From: Chitinophagaceae bacterium
GTDB taxonomy: Bacteria > Bacteroidota > Bacteroidia > Chitinophagales > Chitinophagaceae
NCBI GenBank assembly: GCA_947461645.1
Contig: CANHMN010000086.1
Coordinates: forward strand, 1 to 7,341
DNA length: 7,341 nucleotides
Direction of reading: 5' to 3'
The notes beneath the pieces were generated by a model. The model saw nothing but the letters and a program-made list of their open reading frames with translations. It had not been told where the DNA came from and did no database searches. This document shows positions 1-6,386 of the stretch, piece after piece (position 1 is the first letter of the stretch; every line of letters starts with the position of its first letter). Both the position numbers and the translations under genes were made by a program.

Positions 1-1662
1 GATTTTGTGTATTATAAGCCAATGTATAACGACATCATCATTGATGAAGTGATGTCTGATCCTTTTCCTACTCAGGGCTTACCGGAAAAAGAATGGATAG
101 AAATCCGAAATACAAGTCTTTTTGACATTGATTTATCGGGTTGGTGTTTAAAAAAAAACGATGAACAAAGCGGCGCTATAGGCAAATACATGCTGAAGAA
201 AGACAGTAGCGTGGTGCTCTGTGCATCAGGCTCTTCTGCAGCGCTGATGTTTTATGCTCCAACATTGACGATTAGTGGTTTTCCTTCTTTAAATAATCTT
301 GGTGATACCATTGCTTTGCTGTCTCCCGACAAACAGCACATACACAGTTTAGTCTATTCAAACAACTGGCACGAAAATGAAGTGAAAAAATTAGGAGGTT
401 GGTCTTTGGAAATGATTGATATAACGAAGCCCTGCATAGGCCGGCAAAATTGGTCGTCTACAATAAATGCACATGGTGGCTCGCCGGGAAAAACCAACAG
501 CATCAATGGAACTATTTTTTCTGAAAATCCTCCTGAGCTTTGGCATGCTTTTGTCAATGATTCCCTGACCATAACGCTACAGTTTAAAAGCAGTATTGAT
601 AGTGCTTCCGGAGCATTTGTAAACAGGTTTCACATTGAAAATTACAACGGAAACATTTTACAATCCAAACCGCTTGCGCCATTATTTGATAAAGTAGAAC
701 TCGTTTTAAACCTGCCTTTACAACGAGGCGTTCTTTACACGATTAAAGCAGATGGTATTTCAGACTGTACAGGTAATACTATCGGCCTGCACAACAAGAC
801 CATTTTTGGATTACCGGAGGCGTCAGTAGAAAAGGATATTGTTGTAAATGAAATACTATTCAATCCTAAATCTAATGGTTATGATTATGTGGAGTTATAC
901 AATCGAAGTAATAAGGTCATTGACCTACAATCTTTACTCCTTGCCAACAGAAACAACCTTAATCAGCCACACAACATCTGTAACCTAATGGAAACCAACC
1001 GTTCATTTTTGCCGGGCGACTATATTGTGCTAACCGAAAACCGAGAAGCTTTGCTACTAAACTATTTTGTTGCGGAGCCGAATAAAGTCATTACGCTACA
1101 AAACATGCCATCTTTCAATGATGACGAGGGAAATGTGCTAGTAATGAATAAATCGGGCAGTATCATTGATGAACTTCACTACAAAGACGATTGGCATTTT
1201 TCCCTATTGAACAATCTGGAAGGTGTTGCATTAGAGAGAATTAATCCGCAGGCTCCAACCAATGAAATCCAAAACTGGCATAGCGCTTCATCTTCATCGG
1301 GCTATGGTACGCCGACGTATAAAAATTCCCAAGCGAGCAACAACCTCTTGTCAGAAGAAATTTTTACCATAGTACCTCAGGTTATTTCTCCCAACAATGA
1401 TGGAAAAGATGATCTGCTGGGTATTTATTACCAATTCACCGACAATGGCAATGTGGTTACCATTAAAGTGTTTGATGCAATGGGAAGACTTATTGCCAAC
1501 CCTGTTAAAAACCAACTTTGTGGAACGAAGGGCACTTTTTTCTGGGATGGATTAGATGAAAACAACCATTCTTTATTGCCGGGAATCTATGTTGTTTATT
1601 GTGAGTCGTATGGAATGAACGGAAAACTCAGGAAAGGAAAAAAAACAGTTGTCGTAAAGTAA
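1..1662 (+). CDS. Lamin-tail-domain secreted protein, C-terminal part (5' end outside window)
   Basis: The reading frame is open to base 1 (D-F before the GTG at position 7), so this is the C-terminal ~553 residues of a longer protein. Counting from the GTG, residues ~8-165 form a lamin tail domain: 'IIIDEVMSDPFP' and 'EWIEIRNTS..DIDLSGW', closing with 'GGSPGKTNS'. Residues ~173-270 resemble a bacterial SbsA-like Ig domain ('LTITLQF', 'YTIKADGISDCTGN'). Residues ~276-440 are a second LTD ('DIVVNEILFNP', 'YVELYNRSN', 'GYGTPTYKNS'). Residues ~455-551 are a FlgD-Ig/CHU_C-like C-terminal module ('ISPNNDGKDDLL', 'VFDAMGRLI', 'FFWDGLDENN', 'LLPGIYVVY') ending in a basic stretch and VVVK. In Bacteroidota such ends are common on exported, probably T9SS-secreted proteins, so an extracellular or surface location is inferred. 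Specific function is unknown; LTDs are thought to mediate binding or structural roles. The stop lies 14 bp from the convergent neighbour. Confidence 0.85.
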   Translation, partial: DFVYYKPMYNDIIIDEVMSDPFPTQGLPEKEWIEIRNTSLFDIDLSGWCLKKNDEQSGAIGKYMLKKDSSVVLCASGSSAALMFYAPTLTISGFPSLNNLGDTIALLSPDKQHIHSLVYSNNWHENEVKKLGGWSLEMIDITKPCIGRQNWSSTINAHGGSPGKTNSINGTIFSENPPELWHAFVNDSLTITLQFKSSIDSASGAFVNRFHIENYNGNILQSKPLAPLFDKVELVLNLPLQRGVLYTIKADGISDCTGNTIGLHNKTIFGLPEASVEKDIVVNEILFNPKSNGYDYVELYNRSNKVIDLQSLLLANRNNLNQPHNICNLMETNRSFLPGDYIVLTENREALLLNYFVAEPNKVITLQNMPSFNDDEGNVLVMNKSGSIIDELHYKDDWHFSLLNNLEGVALERINPQAPTNEIQNWHSASSSSGYGTPTYKNSQASNNLLSEEIFTIVPQVISPNNDGKDDLLGIYYQFTDNGNVVTIKVFDAMGRLIANPVKNQLCGTKGTFFWDGLDENNHSLLPGIYVVYCESYGMNGKLRKGKKTVVVK

Positions 1663-1676
1663 GTGTAAATGAATGC

Positions 1677-1967
1677 TTATTGATGCAGCGTTTCTTTTTG
1701 TTCAAGTCTTCGGCGAACAAATAGGTATCCTCCAAAGGCACAAACCAAAGCAAAAAGCATTAATCCTATTAAGTCGTTTAAATTTTTAAGGTCCTGACTT
1801 AGGTTTTCGTATCCGAAAATAGTTGTTCCCAAAGTCAATCCTGCAAATTCAAAAACTATCCAGGCAAGAACAGTGTAAAACTTCCAAATGCCAGGTTTCA
1901 GTCCTCTTTCTTTTGCCATAACCCCAATCTTTCTGCAAAGAAAAATCAAGATAAAAATTTCTATCAT
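1677..1967 (-). CDS. Small membrane protein of unknown function
   Basis: This 96-residue protein is not assigned to a named family. It has a short hydrophobic N-terminus (residues 1-11), then a basic stretch 'RKIGVMAKERGLKPG' and two good membrane helices at ~28-50 (with the pattern 'WIVFEFAG') and ~65-85, and a charged tail 'VRRRLEQKE'. Small Bacteroidota membrane proteins with a similar basic segment followed by a W..FE..G helix are familiar, but I cannot name a function. The ATG lies 2 bp after the stop of the PfkB kinase gene on the same strand, so the two are very likely cotranscribed and perhaps translationally coupled. A later in-frame ATG (residue 17, position 1919) would drop the first hydrophobic stretch; the tight junction favours the longer form. 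Confidence 0.75.
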   Translation of the reverse strand: MIEIFILIFLCRKIGVMAKERGLKPGIWKFYTVLAWIVFEFAGLTLGTTIFGYENLSQDLKNLNDLIGLMLFALVCAFGGYLFVRRRLEQKETLHQ

Positions 1968-1969
1968 AA

Positions 1970-2893
1970 TTACACTAAGTCTATTTCAAAATTCACCAGT
2001 TGAACAAAAGCAGCAATTCTGCTGTCAATATCCGCTTTGGTAATTTCTTTCATTCTTTCGGGTCCGAATTTTTCTACACAAAAACTGGCAAGTGCGCTAC
2101 CAACAATAATGGCGGTCTTCATGTTTTCGAAGCTGATGTCTTTGGTTTTAGCAAGGTGTCCTATGAATCCACCTGCAAAAGTATCGCCCGCACCTGTAGG
2201 ATCGAACACTTCTTCTAATGGCAAAGCAGGAGCTACAAAGACATGGTTTTCGTGAAAAAGCAAAGCGCCATGTTCTCCTTTTTTGATGATGAGAAATTTA
2301 GGACCCATTGCCATAATATTTCTGGCAGCTTTCACGAGTGAAAACTCTCCACTCAACTGACGAGCTTCGCTGTCATTTACCAACAGCACATCTACGCGCT
2401 TCAATACTTCTTTCAAATCATCCAAAGCAACATCCATCCAAAAGTTCATGGTATCCATTACAATCAACTTTGGTTTTGTTTTGAGTTGATTGATCACACT
2501 AAGCTGTAGTTTAGGCATCAAATTACCCAGCATAAGAAACTCGGCACCCTGATAACTGTCAGGAACAATGGGATTGAAGTCAGCCAGTACATTTAAATCT
2601 GTAACAAGCGTATCTCTAGTGTTCATATCAAGGTGATATTTGCCACTCCAAAAAAAGGATTTTTTGTCGGGTACCATTTCCACTCCCTCTAATTTCACTC
2701 CCCTTGAAGTAAGGGCATCAAGTTCTTCTTTTGGGAAATCGTTGCCTATTATTGATATTTGCTGAATAGGCTGAACAAAATTACTGGCAGCATAAGCAAC
2801 ATAAGTTGCGGAACCGCCAACGATTTTATCTACCTTTCCGAAGGGAGTTTCAATGGCATCAAAAGCCATGGTACCAACAGTAATTAAAGACAT
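1970..2893 (-). CDS. PfkB-family carbohydrate/nucleoside kinase
   Basis: A cytosolic ribokinase-fold enzyme that transfers phosphate from ATP to a sugar or nucleoside hydroxyl; the substrate cannot be told from sequence. With the start at 2893 the protein has 307 residues, normal for the family. Visible motifs are the N-terminal 'VGGSATY' substrate-side glycine pair (~25-31), 'NDSEA' (173-177, the N..E metal/phosphate motif), 'KKGEHGA' (~214-220), and PfkB signature 2 'DPTGAGDTFAGG' (241-252) with catalytic base Asp247. An in-frame ATG lies 39 nt further upstream (2932), but it adds an aromatic, non-conserved 'MLGFFSFYHKANL', while 'MSLITVGTMAFD' begins like a PfkB first strand. A candidate -7 box at 2930-2937 overlaps the upstream ATG, which also favours the shorter start. 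The gene leads a two-gene unit with the small membrane protein. Confidence 0.93.
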   Translation of the reverse strand: MSLITVGTMAFDAIETPFGKVDKIVGGSATYVAYAASNFVQPIQQISIIGNDFPKEELDALTSRGVKLEGVEMVPDKKSFFWSGKYHLDMNTRDTLVTDLNVLADFNPIVPDSYQGAEFLMLGNLMPKLQLSVINQLKTKPKLIVMDTMNFWMDVALDDLKEVLKRVDVLLVNDSEARQLSGEFSLVKAARNIMAMGPKFLIIKKGEHGALLFHENHVFVAPALPLEEVFDPTGAGDTFAGGFIGHLAKTKDISFENMKTAIIVGSALASFCVEKFGPERMKEITKADIDSRIAAFVQLVNFEIDLV

Positions 2894-2929
2894 AAGATTT
2901 GCTTTGTGGTAAAATGAAAAAAAACCGAG

Positions 2930-2937
2930 CAAAAGTA
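2930..2937 (-). promoter_or_regulatory. Candidate Bacteroidota -7 box for the PfkB kinase gene
   Basis: Read on the minus strand this is TACTTTTG, matching the Bacteroidota sigma-ABfr -7 consensus TAnnTTTG at all six fixed positions. It would give a leader of roughly 30 nt before the ATG at 2893. I see no TTG-type -33 element at the usual distance, so support rests on one short AT-rich motif in the right place. Confidence 0.4.
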
Positions 2938-2990
2938 AGGTATAAAAATCGTATTAGGCGGTTATCTTACATTAATTAAACCAAAAGAAC

Positions 2991-3596
2991 ATGCTTTTAA
3001 AAATACACCCCGACAATCCATCACCAAGGCACATCAAACAAATAGGCGATTGCATTCGCTCAGGCGGTATTATCATTTATCCAACAGATACGATTTATGG
3101 ATTGGGGTGCGATATTTTTCAACCTAAAGCCATAGAGAGAATTTGTCAGATAAAAGGAATTGAACCTCAAAAGGCAAATCTCTCCTTTATTTGTAAAGAC
3201 CTCAGCCACTTGAGCGATTATACCAAAAGCATCAGTACACCATTGTATCGAATGTTAAAGCAATACCTACCCGGCCCCTTTACTTTTATACTACCGGCAA
3301 GCAAACAAGTGCCAAAGATTCTTCAAACCAAAAAATCTACCATTGGCATTAGAGTACCGGATAATGAGATTTGCAGAGCCATTTTAGAAGAGGTGGGTCA
3401 CCCTCTCATTACCGCATCGTTACCCGGAGAAATGGTAGAAGAATATACCGACCCGGAAATTATTGCAGAGAATTTCAGTAAAAAAGTAGACATCATCATA
3501 GACGGCGGTATAGGAGGAACCATACCTTCCACTATTGTTGATTGTACCAAGGAAGACTGGGAAATAACAAGACAGGGCTTGGGTGTTTTTGAATAA
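2991..3596 (+). CDS. yciO: YciO/Sua5/YrdC-family protein (L-threonylcarbamoyladenylate synthase-like)
   Basis: A cytosolic protein of the YrdC/Sua5 fold. TsaC/Sua5 members make threonylcarbamoyl-AMP from threonine, bicarbonate and ATP for the t6A modification of tRNA. This 201-residue protein resembles the YciO branch most: it opens with 'KIHPDNPSPR', as E. coli YciO does with 'IHPDNPQQR', and carries 'IIYPTDTIYGLGCDI' (28-42), 'ERICQIK' (49-55), 'SFICKDLSHLSDY' (65-77), 'PGPFTFIL' (94-101), 'TIGIRVPDN' (117-125) and 'VDIIIDGG' (166-173). The basic KxR-type motif of true TsaC is not evident after 'QIKG', again YciO-like. YciO proteins are reported to have weak or uncertain synthase activity, so the t6A role is possible but not shown. 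The ATG at 2991 places the conserved start directly at the N-terminus. It is the first gene of a probable three-gene unit. Confidence 0.92.
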   Translation: MLLKIHPDNPSPRHIKQIGDCIRSGGIIIYPTDTIYGLGCDIFQPKAIERICQIKGIEPQKANLSFICKDLSHLSDYTKSISTPLYRMLKQYLPGPFTFILPASKQVPKILQTKKSTIGIRVPDNEICRAILEEVGHPLITASLPGEMVEEYTDPEIIAENFSKKVDIIIDGGIGGTIPSTIVDCTKEDWEITRQGLGVFE

Positions 3597-3624
3597 AACC
3601 AAGCTTTCAATCATCTCAACAGTA

Positions 3625-4515
3625 ATGAAGAAACTCTGGCCTCACGCCGCACTACTAGGAACCAATATTTTTTTCGCCATAAACTTTACGGCGATAAAAT
3701 ATCTTATCAACGGCCGATATGTGCAAGCATTTGGACTCAATTTTATTCGGATGCTCGTAACCGTTATAATGCTTTGGTTCATTTACCTGTTTAAAAAGAA
3801 TAAATTCGTTCTTGATAAAAGCGACTTGTGGAGGCTTTTGTTTTGTGCACTAACAGGGATAGTCATTAACCAGCTTTTGTTCATCAAAGGGCTATCTCTT
3901 ACGTATTCTATACATGCATCCTTGTTGATGTTGGCCACTCCGATTATGATTACGCTTATTGCAGCCGTTGTGCTCAAAGAAAAAATTACGCCACTTAAAT
4001 TGACGGGGTTATTCTTGGGAATCAGCGGAGGAGCCTTATTGATAACGGCTAGAGAAAACACCGGTTCGGGGTCTGATGTAGTTTGGGGAGATATTCTCGT
4101 TGTACTTAATGCGGTATCTTATTCTGTTTACTTTATCATTGTTAAACCATTAATGAAAAAGCACCATCCGATAGATTTGATCAGAATATTATTTACTATA
4201 GGATTGGTGGTGGCCACCCCTTTTTGTTGGAAGGAATTCACTCAAATTCAATGGCAACAATTTACAGCTGTTGAATTTTATGTTTTGGCATTGGTTACGG
4301 TTGGCGGTACATTTTGCGCGTATGTTTTCAATGTGATTGGAATCAAATACTTAGGCCCTTCTGTGGCAGGTTCATACATTTATTTGCAACCACTTTTTGC
4401 TACAGCTGTTGCCATGTTTGTATTGGGTGAGACGCTGAATGCTTACAAAATATTTGCTGCTGTACTTATTTTTGCCGGCGTGTTTATGGCCAATAAATCA
4501 AGAGCTAATGTTTGA
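3625..4515 (+). CDS. EamA-family (DMT superfamily) transporter
   Basis: An inner-membrane permease of the drug/metabolite transporter superfamily, likely an exporter or importer of a small metabolite; the substrate is unknown. From the ATG at 3625 the protein has 296 residues, the usual size. About ten hydrophobic helices are visible as two tandem EamA repeats (~7-141 and ~154-291). Typical features are the first helix 'GTNIFFAINFTAIKYLI', the short linker after 'LFLGISGGALLI', and helices near the end with 'GPSVAGSYIYLQPLFATAVAMFVLGE', the classic EamA repeat close. An earlier in-frame ATG at 3583 overlaps the end of the YciO gene and adds 14 polar residues before 'MKKLWPHAALLG', so the later start is preferred. 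The gap to the YciO gene is 28 bp, and the next gene starts inside this one's last codons, so operon transcription is likely. Confidence 0.93.
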   Translation: MKKLWPHAALLGTNIFFAINFTAIKYLINGRYVQAFGLNFIRMLVTVIMLWFIYLFKKNKFVLDKSDLWRLLFCALTGIVINQLLFIKGLSLTYSIHASLLMLATPIMITLIAAVVLKEKITPLKLTGLFLGISGGALLITARENTGSGSDVVWGDILVVLNAVSYSVYFIIVKPLMKKHHPIDLIRILFTIGLVVATPFCWKEFTQIQWQQFTAVEFYVLALVTVGGTFCAYVFNVIGIKYLGPSVAGSYIYLQPLFATAVAMFVLGETLNAYKIFAAVLIFAGVFMANKSRANV

Positions 4516-4975
4516 GTTTGTTTTCGTTGAAACCGATGAGCAATATGTTGCTGCGTCACTTCTCTTCCGCGAATATGCGCAATGGCTAGGCATTGATCTC
4601 TCTTTTCAATCTTTTGAAAAAGAACTCATTGATCTCAAACAAATGTATGCAAGTCCTATAGGAATGATTTTGCTGTGTAAGTCTGACAAGGCTTATGTGG
4701 GTTGTGTTGCCGTAAGGCCAAATGAAGCACTCGTTGCGGAATTGAAAAGAATGTACGTAAAGCCAGTGTTTCAAAAACAAGGGGTTGGTCAGGAATTACT
4801 GGAGAGGTCTCTGCTTTTTTGTAAACAAGCTGGTTATGAAAAAGTAAGATTAGATACGCTTAATACCATGACGCCGGCTATGCAATTGTATAAAAAAAAT
4901 GGTTTTGTTGCCATACCGGCTTATTACCACAATCCTTTTTCGGAGGCTGTTTATTTTGAGAAATCACTCTTGTGA
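4508..4975 (+). CDS. GNAT family N-acetyltransferase
   Basis: A predicted cytosolic acetyl-CoA-dependent N-acetyltransferase, 155 residues, of ordinary single-domain GNAT length; the acceptor is unknown. Motif A with the acetyl-CoA pyrophosphate loop is clear: strand 'ELKRMYVKP' (78-86), then 'QKQGVG' (89-94) and 'LLERSLLFCKQAGY' (97-110). Motif B follows as 'VRLDTLNTMTPAMQLYKKNGF' (113-133, in two pieces: VRLDTLNTM and TPAMQLYKKNGF). The LDTL..M..A..LY...GF pattern and the 'NPFSEAVYFEKSL' end are common in a widespread uncharacterised GNAT group. The start at 4508 overlaps the transporter stop by 8 nt (ATG TTT GA), which suggests coupling. The longer reading to 4439 only adds residues encoded in the transporter gene and was not used. 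The last 25 bp overlap the convergent sixA-like gene. Confidence 0.9.
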   Translation: MFEFVFVETDEQYVAASLLFREYAQWLGIDLSFQSFEKELIDLKQMYASPIGMILLCKSDKAYVGCVAVRPNEALVAELKRMYVKPVFQKQGVGQELLERSLLFCKQAGYEKVRLDTLNTMTPAMQLYKKNGFVAIPAYYHNPFSEAVYFEKSLL

Positions 4976-5475
4976 TTGTTGTCAAATTCTTCAGGAGATA
5001 AAACAAAAAGCAACTCCTTTTTACTTTTAGCAAAATCAGACCAGTTTTCTGTGTTACTTTTCACTGCTACAACAGCACAGGTAGGCATTGAATCTGAAAA
5101 CTTATTCGGAACCAGTGAGTGGGCAAATGCTGTAATACCGGGATTGTGGCATACAACAGCCATGTTGTTTTTATCATCAGCAAATTCTGCAACAATTGTT
5201 TCAATATTGTCGGCATCTGCCAGGTAAAGCAAAGGTTCTGCATACATGTTGAACTCCTCAATGCCACAGATATTTGCGATCTGTTGTGCAGTTTGCATGG
5301 TACGCAATGCGCTGCTGAATACTATTGCATCAATAACAACATTTTTATGGAGCAGCTGATGGCCAATGAACTTCGCTTCATTTATTCCTGTCGAACACAA
5401 AGCCCTTGAGAAGTCGCTGCCATTTTCAGAACGCCATTCGGCTTTTGCATGTCTGATGATGAAAAGCGTTTTCAT
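4951..5475 (-). CDS. SixA-type histidine phosphatase family protein
   Basis: A phosphohistidine phosphatase-like protein of the branched histidine phosphatase superfamily, 174 residues, near the usual SixA length (~160). Active-site elements are all visible: 'FIIRHAKAEW' (5-14) with Arg8 and the phospho-accepting His9; 'SSALRTMQTA' (54-63) with Arg58; Glu80 in 'AEPLLYL'; and 'VCHNPGI' (108-114) with the second catalytic His110. E. coli SixA removes phosphate from phosphohistidine proteins, but no histidine-kinase or PTS partner lies in this window, so the target is unknown. The 5' neighbour on the same strand is the barrel gene, 47 bp away, with no terminator or clear -7 box between them, so readthrough from that gene is plausible. 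The 3' end overlaps the convergent GNAT gene by 25 bp. Confidence 0.92.
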   Translation of the reverse strand: MKTLFIIRHAKAEWRSENGSDFSRALCSTGINEAKFIGHQLLHKNVVIDAIVFSSALRTMQTAQQIANICGIEEFNMYAEPLLYLADADNIETIVAEFADDKNNMAVVCHNPGITAFAHSLVPNKFSDSMPTCAVVAVKSNTENWSDFAKSKKELLFVLSPEEFDNNHKSDFSK

Positions 5476-5522
5476 ACTTGTAAATGAAAAACTGTTTTTT
5501 GATAAATCCTTATCTTAAAAAA

Positions 5523-6260
5523 TCAAAGGCCACTAAGCGTTAATCCTACTTGTAGTAATTTCATTGGCGCAGTAGTGTTGTCTTTAAAGAGGGATGGATT
5601 AAGGTTATAAGATCCGAAAATACTAAAGTTGCCGTAACCTACTCTTGCTGTAGCAGCAACGCGGGTAGTATTGAAGTAAGATTTGCTGTTGATTTTCTCT
5701 ACCACATCATTTAGTTTAGAGCCATCGGAGCTTTGAAGCTCTTTTCCTTTTGTATGTGCATTTAAAAGAGTTGCAATCTTTAACCCAACAGCTATTTTAA
5801 ATGACTTATTGGCTTTTTCCGGGTTTGAAGAATAACGTAATTCAAGAGGAAGCTCCAAGTAAGAAGTACTTACTTTATATTTCTTGTATCTTGAAGAAGA
5901 GTCAAGAGATTCAAAGCTGAGCATGGGGGTATTTCCTTCAATATTTGCCCTTAGGTTATCAAAGAAAATATGGCTGGTTGAAAAGCCCAAACCAAATGCA
6001 ATACTGAGTTTTGGGTTTGATTTAAAAGGCTTGTCCAACATGAAGTAAACGTTTGCGCCTCTTGAAGAACCTTTTCTTTTATTATCTATGCTGTCGGGAG
6101 CATTTAACCACCTGTCGGAACTTAACTGAACTACGATGTGATCAGAAGGACGATTGGACAAGTCTATTTTTTTCTTTGCAGCATCTTGTGCAAAGCTTTC
6201 CATTGTAGCCATAAATAAAACAACAGAGAAAAGAAGTCGCTTCATAATTATTGATTTCAT
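5523..6260 (-). CDS. Outer-membrane beta-barrel (porin-like) protein
   Basis: A predicted outer-membrane protein of 245 residues. The N-terminus is a signal peptide: basic 'MKR' (6-8), hydrophobic 'LLFSVVLFMATM' (9-20), then 'ESFAQ' (21-25), a typical Bacteroidota signal-peptidase I end. The mature part is rich in alternating polar/hydrophobic strands with aromatic ends, such as 'LSIAFGLGFSTSHIFF', 'STSYLELPLELRYSS', 'SFKIAVGLKIATLL', 'VAATARVGYGNFSIFGSYNLNPSLF' (read as two adjacent strands) and a final 'MKLLQVGLTLSGL'. This is the layout of the OMP_b-brl family, small eight-strand-type barrels common in this phylum; cargo is unknown. The second Met (residue 6, position 6245) is an alternative start and leaves a more ordinary 20-residue signal peptide and a longer leader; the first Met is kept because both fit. 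A promoter and an inverted repeat lie just upstream. Confidence 0.85.
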   Translation of the reverse strand: MKSIIMKRLLFSVVLFMATMESFAQDAAKKKIDLSNRPSDHIVVQLSSDRWLNAPDSIDNKRKGSSRGANVYFMLDKPFKSNPKLSIAFGLGFSTSHIFFDNLRANIEGNTPMLSFESLDSSSRYKKYKVSTSYLELPLELRYSSNPEKANKSFKIAVGLKIATLLNAHTKGKELQSSDGSKLNDVVEKINSKSYFNTTRVAATARVGYGNFSIFGSYNLNPSLFKDNTTAPMKLLQVGLTLSGL

Positions 6261-6280
6261 ACTATAATTAAATATTACAA

Positions 6281-6288
6281 CAAAGATA
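6281..6288 (-). promoter_or_regulatory. Bacteroidota -7 promoter box for the beta-barrel gene
   Basis: On the minus strand this reads TATCTTTG, a full match to the TAnnTTTG consensus and the commonest natural form of it. Transcription would start about 20 nt before the first ATG or somewhat closer, giving a short AT-rich leader. It lies downstream of the terminator of the preceding gene, so the barrel gene should have its own transcript. No TTG-type -33 element sits at the usual 17-23 nt spacing. Confidence 0.5.
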
Positions 6289-6289
6289 A

Positions 6290-6313
6290 AGCTAGTTGTT
6301 TACAACCACAGCT
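6290..6313. promoter_or_regulatory. Imperfect inverted repeat abutting the beta-barrel promoter (possible operator)
   Basis: On the plus strand the arms are AGCT (6290-6293) and GTTGT (6295-6299), a TT centre, then ACAAC (6302-6306) and AGCT (6310-6313); the outer arms are offset by 1 versus 3 unpaired bases. The element starts one base upstream of the -7 box and covers the spacer and -33 region, where an activator or repressor could bind. It has no adjacent T-run, so it does not look like a terminator. The regulatory role is inferred from position only. Confidence 0.3.
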
Positions 6314-6335
6314 TTAAAATGTTGAGTGCTGTCAT

Positions 6336-6367
6336 AAAAAAAGAGGCCATCCTAAGACAGCCTCTTT
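6336..6367 (-). terminator. Rho-independent terminator of the type A T9SS cargo gene
   Basis: On the minus strand an 8-bp perfect stem AAAGAGGC / GCCTCTTT encloses a 12-nt loop and the run of T continues four bases beyond the stem (seven T in all). It begins 19 nt after the stop codon of the secreted-protein gene at 6387. The A-run on the other side gives a weaker T-run in the plus direction, where no plus-strand gene precedes it. Confidence 0.87.
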
Positions 6368-6386
6368 ATGATTATTTGTAATAGCT

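Noticed and set aside
150..158. Run of nine A inside the LTD protein, as a possible phase-variation or slippage site
   Set aside because: It simply encodes LKKN in an A-rich genome, the frame is intact on both sides, and a single homopolymer is too weak as evidence.
2000..2255. Two open plus-strand frames across the 3' part of the PfkB kinase gene
   Set aside because: They lie opposite the conserved kinase motifs including the DPTGAGD region, have no recognisable protein features, and are shadows of the real gene.
4976..5409. Plus-strand open frames opposite the sixA-like gene
   Set aside because: Their translations lack family features and the minus strand carries a complete histidine phosphatase active site, so the plus frames are incidental.
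5501..5514. Small hairpin GATAA-ATCC-TTATC in the 47-bp spacer between the barrel gene and the sixA-like gene
   Set aside because: The stem is five A/T-rich pairs, and the minus-strand side is followed by A rather than T, so it does not look like a terminator.
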